This document shows positions 1-5,913 of a stretch of DNA of 7,609 bases, piece by piece. Position 1 is the first letter of the stretch. The number at the start of each line of letters is the position of its first letter. The notes under the pieces are model-generated. The model searched no databases. It was not told the origin of the DNA and worked only from the letters and a program-made list of their open reading frames with translations. The position numbers were made by a program, and so were the translations under genes. The stretch lies in assembly GCA_905236405.1 (NCBI GenBank), contig CAJOQB010000141.1, forward strand, positions 1 through 7,609, written 5' to 3'. This DNA is from an uncultured Bacteroidales bacterium (GTDB lineage Bacteria > Bacteroidota > Bacteroidia > Bacteroidales > P3).

Positions 1-1479
1 CACTTTTCCGTAGTCGCCCTGACGCTCGGCTTGCTCCGCTTGGAACTTGTAACTCTCGATGTTTTTCACCTCGGTTTGGATGTCCTCCACGATGGTCTTC
101 TCGTTTTGCCAACGGGCCTTCATCTGGTTGCGTTGCTCGTTGAGCATACTGATCTCACTGACCAGTTTTTGCAACTTGTCCTGATCGTCCTCGCGCTTGA
201 TGGCCTCACGTTCAATCTCCAGCTGACGGATACGGCGTTCTATCTCGTCGAGTTCTTCCGGCACCGAGTCAATCTCCAGACGGAGTTTGGCGGCAGCCTC
301 GTCGATGAGGTCGATGGCCTTGTCGGGGAGAAAGCGGTTGGTGATGTATCGGTTGGAGAGTTCGGCAGCTGCAATGATGGCCTCGTCCTTGATACGCACC
401 TTGTGATGCACCTCGTAGCGTTCTTTCAAGCCACGAAGGATGGAAATGGTGTCGGCCACATCAGGCTCGTCAATCAACACGCTTTGGAAACGGCGTTCCA
501 ATGCTTTGTCTTTTTCGAAATACTTTTGATATTCGGCCAACGTGGTGGCTCCGATGGCACGTAACTCGCCACGAGCCAACGCTGGCTTCAAGATGTTGGC
601 GGCATCCATAGCACCTTCGCCTCCACCGGCACCCACCAGGGTGTGTATCTCGTCGATGAAGAGGATTATCTCGCCATCGGCCTCGTTGATTTCACGAATG
701 ACACTCTTCAGACGTTCCTCAAACTCACCTTTGTATTTGGCACCAGCCACCAACGCACCCATGTCCAAAGAATAGATGGTCTTGCTTTTCAGATTCTCAG
801 CCACATCGCCGCTGACGATACGCTGTGCCAAACCTTCTGCGATAGCGGTCTTTCCGACACCTGGCTCGCCAATAAGGATAGGGTTGTTCTTGGTGCGTCG
901 CGAGAGGATTTGCAGCACACGACGAATCTCGTCGTCACGTCCGATAACGGGATCCAGCTTCCCTGCCAATGCCAGTTGGTTGAGGTTTTTGGCGTATTTG
1001 TTCAAGGCATTGTAGGTGTCCTCGGCACTTTGCGACCCCACCTTGCTGCCTTTGCGAAGGTCGGCGATGGCGGCACGCAAGGCCTTCTCCCCTACCCCAT
1101 TGTCTTTCAACAGCTGTGCCGTAGTGTCGCGACCGCTGATGATGCCCAGCAGCAGGTGTTCTATCGAGACAAACTCGTCGCCCATCTCGTTGGCAAATTG
1201 AGCCGCCTTGATGAGTGCGTTGTTGGCGTCACCACTCAGGTATTGGCTGCCTCCGCTAACACGCGGAATGGAGTTGATGATGGCGTCCAATGCATTGGTC
1301 ATGCGGGGTACGTTCACCTCCAGCTTCTTCAACAGATAGGGTGTCACATTCTCGTCCTCACTGAGAATGCCCTTCAGCAAGTGCGATGTCTCGATGCTTT
1401 GGTGCTCGCGACTGAGGGCAATTTCTTGTGCTTTTTGGACGGCTTGTTGCGATTTGATTGTAAAATTATTCAGATTCAT
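1..1479 (-). CDS. clpB: ATP-dependent disaggregase ClpB, N-terminal 493 residues (3' end outside window)
   Basis: ClpB is a cytoplasmic hexameric AAA+ chaperone that pulls polypeptides out of aggregates together with DnaK. Reading leftward from the ATG at 1479-1477, the protein starts MNLNNFTIKSQQAVQ. It has a Clp N-domain (about residues 1-145) and a first AAA+ module with Walker A GEPGVGKT at 204-211, Walker B ILFIDE with acidic pair D276/E277, and a double arginine finger R329/R330 in ALERRFQSV. The charged helical middle domain begins near residue 395 and is cut by the window edge at residue 493. Full-length ClpB is about 860 residues, so the second AAA+ module is missing only because of the window limit. 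The middle domain separates it from ClpA and ClpC. The frame is intact and no damage is visible. Upstream is an A-rich leader without a Shine-Dalgarno sequence. I found neither a CIRCE element nor a convincing Bacteroidota promoter for it. It is divergent from the metal-efflux genes. Confidence 0.97.
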   Translation of the reverse strand, partial: MNLNNFTIKSQQAVQKAQEIALSREHQSIETSHLLKGILSEDENVTPYLLKKLEVNVPRMTNALDAIINSIPRVSGGSQYLSGDANNALIKAAQFANEMGDEFVSIEHLLLGIISGRDTTAQLLKDNGVGEKALRAAIADLRKGSKVGSQSAEDTYNALNKYAKNLNQLALAGKLDPVIGRDDEIRRVLQILSRRTKNNPILIGEPGVGKTAIAEGLAQRIVSGDVAENLKSKTIYSLDMGALVAGAKYKGEFEERLKSVIREINEADGEIILFIDEIHTLVGAGGGEGAMDAANILKPALARGELRAIGATTLAEYQKYFEKDKALERRFQSVLIDEPDVADTISILRGLKERYEVHHKVRIKDEAIIAAAELSNRYITNRFLPDKAIDLIDEAAAKLRLEIDSVPEELDEIERRIRQLEIEREAIKREDDQDKLQKLVSEISMLNEQRNQMKARWQNEKTIVEDIQTEVKNIESYKFQAEQAERQGDYGKV

Positions 1480-1612
1480 ATTTATTTAGGTTTATTTGTT
1501 TTCCATTAACATCACCTCTCCCTATCAACCTCCGTTCCAACCCACATCGAAATGACGAAATGACAGAAAAACGAACGACTACGGCTCGGAGTATGACAAA
1601 AACGGTTGTCTC

Positions 1613-1629
1613 TATGCAACCAAGTTGCA
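1613..1629. promoter_or_regulatory. Palindromic operator candidate, distal copy
   Basis: The sequence TATGCAACCAAGTTGCA contains the perfect inverted repeat TGCAAC-N3-GTTGCA. It matches the proximal copy at 1650-1666 in 16 of 17 positions; the only difference is in the spacer. A conserved palindrome with variation confined to the spacer is what a dimeric regulator's binding site looks like. It can also be read as a 7-1-7 arrangement, the geometry of Fur-family boxes, but ArsR/SmtB-type regulators are also possible. No regulator gene is in the window. It lies 134 bases from the clpB start and 121 bases upstream of the HMA gene. Confidence 0.65.
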
Positions 1630-1649
1630 GACATTCCTCCTCGCGACGG

Positions 1650-1666
1650 TATGCAACCGAGTTGCA
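1650..1666. promoter_or_regulatory. Palindromic operator candidate, proximal copy
   Basis: The sequence TATGCAACCGAGTTGCA is the second copy of the palindrome, centred 37 bp from the first. It sits just upstream of the -7 box at 1679-1686 and covers the place where a -33 box would be. A bound regulator would therefore either block RNA polymerase or stand in for the missing -33 contact. Given the metal-efflux genes immediately downstream, the likely ligand is Zn(II), Cd(II) or a related metal (inference). Confidence 0.68.
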
Positions 1667-1678
1667 CAGGGTTGACCG

Positions 1679-1686
1679 TATTTTTG
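1679..1686 (+). promoter_or_regulatory. Bacteroidota -7 promoter element for the metal-efflux genes
   Basis: TATTTTTG is an exact match to TAnnTTTG, the -7 element recognised by the Bacteroidota primary sigma factor. The expected -33 TTTG about 19-21 bases upstream is absent; that position is occupied by the proximal palindrome. Transcription would start roughly 65-55 bases before the HMA start codon, leaving an A-rich leader without a Shine-Dalgarno sequence, which is normal in this phylum. Confidence 0.6.
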
Positions 1687-1750
1687 CATCATCGAAAACA
1701 ACAAACAGTATTCATACAAACAACTGAATAACAAATAAAAATTATACAAT

Positions 1751-1966
1751 ATGACAAAGAACTTTAAAATCGAAGTGGATTGTGCCAACTGCGCCAATCA
1801 AGTGGAAACCGCCATCAAGAAAATCGAAGGTATAGAGAACGCCGTCGTCTCGTTTATGACCCAAAAGATGAAAATCACTTTCGCTGAAGGAGCCGACACC
1901 GACGCCATCATGGAGCAGGTGAAGAAGACTGCCCGTCGCATCGAGCCCGATTTCGAGATACTGTAA
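1751..1966 (+). CDS. Free-standing heavy-metal-associated (HMA) domain protein
   Basis: This 71-residue cytoplasmic protein is a single ferredoxin-like HMA domain. The metal site is D10-C11-A-N-C14 (VDCANCAN), the DCxxC form seen in the N-terminal domains of Zn/Cd/Pb pumps rather than the MxCxxC typical of copper proteins. The stretch VSFMTQKMKITF and the ending EPDFEIL also resemble the N-terminal domain of CadA-type ATPases. It probably binds Zn(II) or Cd(II) and hands it to, or controls, the ATPase encoded 23 bases downstream, which has no HMA domain of its own. The start is the only sensible ATG and follows an A-rich leader. The protein contains the whole domain and ends in a clean TAA, so it is a complete small gene and not a fragment. 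A general metallochaperone role is less likely given the neighbour. Confidence 0.9.
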   Translation: MTKNFKIEVDCANCANQVETAIKKIEGIENAVVSFMTQKMKITFAEGADTDAIMEQVKKTARRIEPDFEIL

Positions 1967-1989
1967 ACCAGCCTATCCCTCTTTGCCCT

Positions 1990-3897
1990 ATGAACAAGAA
2001 ACAACGCACCATGCTTGTCCGCATCGTCGCCACAGCCCTGTTGACAGGGCTGCTTCTCCTTCTGCCCACAGAAGGCTGGCTACGGCTGGCAGCTTATCTG
2101 GCCGTATACCTTATTATAGGATACGACATCCTGTGGAAAGCACTCCGCGGCATCCTTCACGGTCGCCCCTTCGACGAGAATTTTCTTATGGCCATCGCCT
2201 CGGTGGGTGCTTTCGCCTTGGCTGTATACAGCCATAGCGGCGACTATCTGGAAGCTGTGGCCGTAATGCTCTTCTACCAAGTGGGAGAGTTCTTCCAAAG
2301 CTATGCCGTGGGCAAGAGCCGCCGCAACATCAGCGAACTGATGGACATACGCCCCGACTATGCCAACATCGAGCGTGACGGGCAAGTGGTTCGTGTCGAC
2401 CCCGACGAGGTGAGTGTGGGCAGCACCATCGTGGTACGCCCTGGCGAGAAAGTGCCCATCGACGGCATCGTGCTCGAGGGACACACCTCGCTCAACACAT
2501 CGGCACTCACCGGAGAGTCGTTACCCCGTGATGTCCATGAGGGCGACGAGATTGTGAGCGGCAGTATCAACCTGACGGGTGTCGTCAAAGTACGCACCAC
2601 AAAAGCGTTCGGTGAATCCACCGTCAGCAAGATACTGGAGCTGATGGAAGACTCTTCCACCCACAAATCCAAATCCGAAGACTTCATCGCCCGTTTCGCT
2701 CGCGTCTACACCCCTGTGGTATGTATCGCCGCATTGTTGCTGGCCACCATACCGCCTTTGGTTAGTATGCTCACGATGGGCCTTTCCCCGCTGTGGAGCG
2801 TATGGATTTATCGCGCCCTCACCTTCCTTGTCATCAGCTGTCCTTGCGCCCTTGTCATCAGCATTCCCCTCAGCTTCTTTGCTGGTATCGGCGGCGCCAG
2901 CCGCAGAGGCATCCTCATCAAAGGAGCCAACATGGTGGAGACCCTTGCCAAAGTGAAGCATGTGGTGTTCGACAAGACAGGCACCCTTACGCTCGGTGTC
3001 TTTGAAGTCAACACCATCCACGACCCCAACGACCACGATCACGACGACCAAGCCCAACGCCAACGACTGATTGAGTTGGCGGCATTGGCTGAGAGTGCCT
3101 CGTCGCATCCCATCAGCAAAAGCCTGCAGAAAGCCTACGGTCGCCCCATCGACCACACTCGGGTCAGCGACATACAAGAGATGAGCGGACACGGGGTCAC
3201 CGCCCTTGTCGACGGACATCGTGTGGCTGCTGGCAACGACAAGCTGATGTCGCAAATGGGCATCGAAGCCTGTCATTGCCACACGCCTGGCACCCTCATC
3301 CATATGGCTGTCGACGGACGTTATATCGGCCATATTGTCATGGGCGACATCGAGAAGCCCAACGCCCGACAGGCGGTCGAACAGCTGCACGAAGTGGGAG
3401 TGCGACGCACCGTCATGCTTACCGGTGACAGCCACGAGGTGGCACAACGGGTGGCTGCCAATCTTGGCATCGACCAAGTGTACGCCCAACTGCTGCCCGC
3501 CGACAAAGTACATCGTCTCGAACAGCTGTTGGACGACAAGCAGAAGGGAGAGTCCCTCGCCTTTGTCGGCGACGGAATCAACGACGCACCCGTCCTCTCG
3601 CGTGCCGACTTGGGTATCGCTATGGGCAGCATGGGCAGCGACGCCGCCATCGAAGCCGCCGATGTGGTGCTGATGGACGACGACCCGTCGAAGATTGCTC
3701 TCGCCATCCGTCTCGCACGACGCTGCATGACCATCGTATGGCAGAACATCATCATGACCCTCTCCGTCAAACTCGCCTGCCTGCTGTTAGGCGCCCTCGG
3801 CATCGCCAACATGTGGATTGCCATCTTCGCCGATGTCGGCATCATGATTATCGCCGTTCTCAACGCCATGCGGGCGCTGCGAGTCTCCTCGCGATAG
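1990..3897 (+). CDS. cadA: Zn/Cd/Pb-exporting P1B-2-type ATPase lacking an N-terminal metal-binding domain (CadA/ZntA family)
   Basis: This 635-residue inner-membrane pump uses ATP to expel soft divalent cations, most likely Zn(II), Cd(II) or Pb(II). Visible motifs are E100 in the membrane segment YQVGEFF, the actuator TGES at 174-177, the transport motif C284-P285-C286, the phosphorylated Asp D328 in DKTGTLT, the nucleotide-binding H373-P374, the hinge GDGINDAP at 527-534, and K594 and D615 in the last two helices. The CPC plus this Lys/Asp pair, spaced 21 residues apart as in ZntA, marks the P1B-2 class and argues against copper. The protein enters the first helix almost at once (about residue 8); the missing HMA domain is supplied by the gene just upstream. 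Oddities are a His/Asp-rich stretch (residues 344-353) and a CHCH cluster (428-431) in the nucleotide-binding domain. It is cotranscribed with the HMA gene. The symbol zntA would be equally defensible. Confidence 0.94.
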   Translation: MNKKQRTMLVRIVATALLTGLLLLLPTEGWLRLAAYLAVYLIIGYDILWKALRGILHGRPFDENFLMAIASVGAFALAVYSHSGDYLEAVAVMLFYQVGEFFQSYAVGKSRRNISELMDIRPDYANIERDGQVVRVDPDEVSVGSTIVVRPGEKVPIDGIVLEGHTSLNTSALTGESLPRDVHEGDEIVSGSINLTGVVKVRTTKAFGESTVSKILELMEDSSTHKSKSEDFIARFARVYTPVVCIAALLLATIPPLVSMLTMGLSPLWSVWIYRALTFLVISCPCALVISIPLSFFAGIGGASRRGILIKGANMVETLAKVKHVVFDKTGTLTLGVFEVNTIHDPNDHDHDDQAQRQRLIELAALAESASSHPISKSLQKAYGRPIDHTRVSDIQEMSGHGVTALVDGHRVAAGNDKLMSQMGIEACHCHTPGTLIHMAVDGRYIGHIVMGDIEKPNARQAVEQLHEVGVRRTVMLTGDSHEVAQRVAANLGIDQVYAQLLPADKVHRLEQLLDDKQKGESLAFVGDGINDAPVLSRADLGIAMGSMGSDAAIEAADVVLMDDDPSKIALAIRLARRCMTIVWQNIIMTLSVKLACLLLGALGIANMWIAIFADVGIMIIAVLNAMRALRVSSR

Positions 3898-3908
3898 TCT
3901 TCGAAACA

Positions 3909-3952
3909 TTCAGCACAATATCACAACCGATTCCGCGTTACTTTGTGCTGAA
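3909..3952 (+). promoter_or_regulatory. 10-bp inverted repeat abutting the acyltransferase start codon
   Basis: TTCAGCACAA (3909-3918) and TTGTGCTGAA (3943-3952) are perfect reverse complements separated by 24 bases, and the right arm ends immediately before the ATG at 3953. In RNA this could form a stem that holds the start codon at its base; in DNA it could be an operator. The right arm overlaps TTACTTTG (3938-3945), one mismatch from a -7 box, though such a promoter would leave almost no leader. There is no T-run after it, so it is not a standard terminator. Confidence 0.45.
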
Positions 3953-5227
3953 ATGGGAAACAACTGGTATAAACTGGACAATGCAGCAAAGATTTATCCC
4001 GCTGCACAGACAAGTCGTTGGGCCCCGATATTCCGCCTTTCGGCCACGCTGAACGAGGAGGTGGATGTTGAGGTGCTGAACGAAGCGCTTGTCCACGTGC
4101 TACGACGGATGCCAACGATGGCATGCCGACTGAAAGCAGGCTTGTTCTGGTATCGGTTAGAGTCGGTGGAGGGAGTTCCGACCATCGAGGTGGACGTCCG
4201 CAACCCCATGCTCCGCATCGACTCGCGGAAGTCGGGCGGTTTCCTGTTCCGCGTGCGCTGCTACCACTGCCGTATCGCTGTGGAGTTCTTCCACGCTGTG
4301 AGCGACGGCACCGGAGGGCTGACATTCCTGCTCACTATGGTGCGAGAATACCTGCGTCTGCGTTATGGAGCGGAGATCCCGAAAGGCGAGAGAATCCTCG
4401 ATTGTTCTGCCGACCCGTCACCCGACGAAATGGAGGATGCTTTCCTTCGTCACGCCAGCGACGAATCCATCAGCCGCAAGGAACCCCTTGCCTATACCCT
4501 GCAGGGAACCCATATCCCACGCGAGGAGGTGATACTCACATCGGGTACAGCGCCCACCGACCGACTACTGGCACTCGCTCGGCAGCACAACGCCACGCTG
4601 GGCGAGCTGCTGACCGCTCTGCTGATACAGGCCATCGCCGAAGTGCAACGCGGTGACCGATCGAAAGTACGACGGCGGAGACAGGTGAAAGTATCGGTAC
4701 CCGTCAATCTGCGACCCTATTTCAACAGCAAGTCGCTACGCAACTTCTCGTCCTACATCAACGTCGGCATCGACACACGGCTTGGTGAACACACATTAGA
4801 CGAGATTATCTCGCAGACCCACCACACCATGAAACTCGGCCTCACAGAGAAACAGCTGAGAGGTCGTTTCTCGGGCAACGTGGCATTGGAGAAAACCCTT
4901 GTAATAAGGATGCTTCCGTTGGTGTTGAAGAACCCTATCATGCGGTCGATATACAACTACGAGGGCAAACGCTACATCAGTTCGACCCTTACCAACATCG
5001 GCCTTGTCAACCTGCCAGAAGAGATGCAGCGTTACGTGGAACGGCTCGATTTCCTGCTCGGTCCTTCCACCAGCGCCATCACCCAGATGGCCACCATAAG
5101 TTATTACAACCAAACCTCACTCAACTTCACCCGTACAATGGCAGAAAGCGATGTGGAAAGATGCTTCTTCCGCTCGTTGGTGCGGATGGGAGTGCCAGTG
5201 AGGGTAGAAAGCAACAGGAGGAATTGA
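3953..5227 (+). CDS. Condensation/alcohol-acetyltransferase-fold acyltransferase, substrate unknown
   Basis: This 424-residue protein has no signal peptide or membrane helix, so it is likely cytoplasmic. Its fold is that of the chloramphenicol-acetyltransferase/condensation-domain superfamily (alcohol acetyltransferases, PapA-like enzymes). The active-site motif FHAVSDG carries the catalytic base H114 and structural D118; the first His of the classical HHxxxDG is Phe here, while the catalytic second His is kept. A second family hallmark is VPVNLRPYF from 249, followed by RNFSSYINVG. Near the C-terminus ISYYNQTSLNF (382-392) occupies the place of the superfamily's latch region. The start is secure because WYKLDNAAKIYP right after it is the usual opening of this family as I recall it. 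Enzymes of this kind move an acyl group from a thioester to an alcohol or amine; acceptor and donor cannot be read from the sequence. The DUF6320 gene follows after 2 bases. The last codons, AGG AGG, double as that gene's ribosome binding site. Confidence 0.78.
   Translation: MGNNWYKLDNAAKIYPAAQTSRWAPIFRLSATLNEEVDVEVLNEALVHVLRRMPTMACRLKAGLFWYRLESVEGVPTIEVDVRNPMLRIDSRKSGGFLFRVRCYHCRIAVEFFHAVSDGTGGLTFLLTMVREYLRLRYGAEIPKGERILDCSADPSPDEMEDAFLRHASDESISRKEPLAYTLQGTHIPREEVILTSGTAPTDRLLALARQHNATLGELLTALLIQAIAEVQRGDRSKVRRRRQVKVSVPVNLRPYFNSKSLRNFSSYINVGIDTRLGEHTLDEIISQTHHTMKLGLTEKQLRGRFSGNVALEKTLVIRMLPLVLKNPIMRSIYNYEGKRYISSTLTNIGLVNLPEEMQRYVERLDFLLGPSTSAITQMATISYYNQTSLNFTRTMAESDVERCFFRSLVRMGVPVRVESNRRN
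5216..5221 (+). promoter_or_regulatory. Shine-Dalgarno sequence for the DUF6320 gene
   Basis: AGGAGG lies 8 bases before the ATG at 5230, inside the last codons of the acyltransferase gene. It is a perfect match to the anti-Shine-Dalgarno sequence in a phylum that seldom uses one. It supports ATG 5230 over the upstream in-frame ATG at 5161, which would overlap the acyltransferase by 67 bases and place 23 residues before the zinc ribbon. It suggests translational coupling. Confidence 0.7.
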
Positions 5228-5229
5228 AT

Positions 5230-5910
5230 ATGTCATACTGTGTACATTGTGGAGTAGAACTGGCCGACAGCGAGAACAGCTGTCCCTTGTGCGGCACACC
5301 CGTCATCGACCCGTCGCGTCTGACCACCGACACCATACCCACTTTCCCAAAGGAAGAAGACCACCGACCGATAAACCACCGTTTTGCAGTCGTTCTCATC
5401 AGTTTCTTCCTCATTGTCCCTGTGCTGGTCACGCTAACCATCGACCTCCTCATCGAGCCAGGTCTCTCTTGGTCGCTCTACGTGCTGAGCGGAGTGCTCT
5501 ATCTGTGCACGTTCATCGTGTTCCCCGTCGCCTGTCCGAAGCTGTCGCCCTATATCTACATCGCCGTCGACGGCCTCTCCACCGCCCTTATCCTGCTGGC
5601 CATCCACGCCGTCTCGGGTGCCTCTGGATGGTATCTGCCCATCGCCCTTCCGGTGACGTTGTGGACATTTATCATCACCGAACTCTTTGCACTTGTCGTT
5701 CGCAACAAAAAGATGATCGTGATACGTCGCGGAGGACTTCTTTTCCTGCTTTTGGCGTTGCTCTCTACCGCCATTGACCTCACCATCAAGCACACCATCA
5801 CCTGGTCGATATACGCTGTCATACCGCTTGTAGCCCTCGGCTTGCCACTCTTCGCAGTCTCTTTCAGCCGCCGTGCCTGCGATTGGATGCGGCGAAACCT
5901 TTTCTTATAA
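5230..5910 (+). CDS. Zinc-ribbon six-helix membrane protein (DUF6320 type)
   Basis: The protein is 226 residues from the chosen ATG. It opens with a zinc ribbon whose ligands are C4, C7, C18 and C21 (YCVHCG and SCPLCG), followed by a polar linker (about 25-50) and six hydrophobic helices at roughly 51-74, 80-102, 105-128, 133-157, 167-186 and 191-213. The end RRACDWMRRNLFL is positively charged, so the tail and probably the N-terminal ribbon face the cytoplasm. This layout matches the DUF6320 family, which I recall as often encoded beside alcohol-acetyltransferase-like proteins; no function is known. The coupling with the acyltransferase suggests the membrane protein anchors the enzyme or handles its substrate or product (inference). 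Four stop-free bases separate nothing else here: the peptidase start follows 3 bases after the stop codon. Confidence 0.8.
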   Translation: MSYCVHCGVELADSENSCPLCGTPVIDPSRLTTDTIPTFPKEEDHRPINHRFAVVLISFFLIVPVLVTLTIDLLIEPGLSWSLYVLSGVLYLCTFIVFPVACPKLSPYIYIAVDGLSTALILLAIHAVSGASGWYLPIALPVTLWTFIITELFALVVRNKKMIVIRRGGLLFLLLALLSTAIDLTIKHTITWSIYAVIPLVALGLPLFAVSFSRRACDWMRRNLFL

Positions 5911-5913
5911 ACA

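Noticed and set aside
643..1509. Long plus-strand open frame (288 codons) opposite clpB
   Set aside because: The minus strand encodes ClpB with all motifs in place; the opposite frame has no recognisable domain and is a by-product of codon bias.
1480..1612. CIRCE element or heat-shock promoter for clpB
   Set aside because: No TTAGCACTC/GAGTGCTAA repeat and no CAAAnnTA (reverse of the -7 box) were found in this stretch.
2521..3513. 330-codon minus-strand open frame opposite the ATPase gene
   Set aside because: The plus strand carries the complete P1B-2 motif set across this region; the antisense translation looks like no known protein and has no start context.
1751..3897. HMA protein and ATPase as one frameshifted pump gene
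   Set aside because: The HMA domain is complete before its stop codon, 23 bases separate it from a good ATG, and no linker sequence remains in any frame between them.
3938..3945. TTACTTTG as a separate promoter for the acyltransferase block
   Set aside because: One mismatch to the -7 consensus, no -33 box, and the start codon would lie only about 7 bases further on, leaving almost no leader.
5161..5229. Upstream ATG at 5161 as start of the DUF6320 protein
   Set aside because: It would overlap the acyltransferase gene and add 23 residues before the zinc ribbon; the AGGAGG at 5216-5221 points to ATG 5230.
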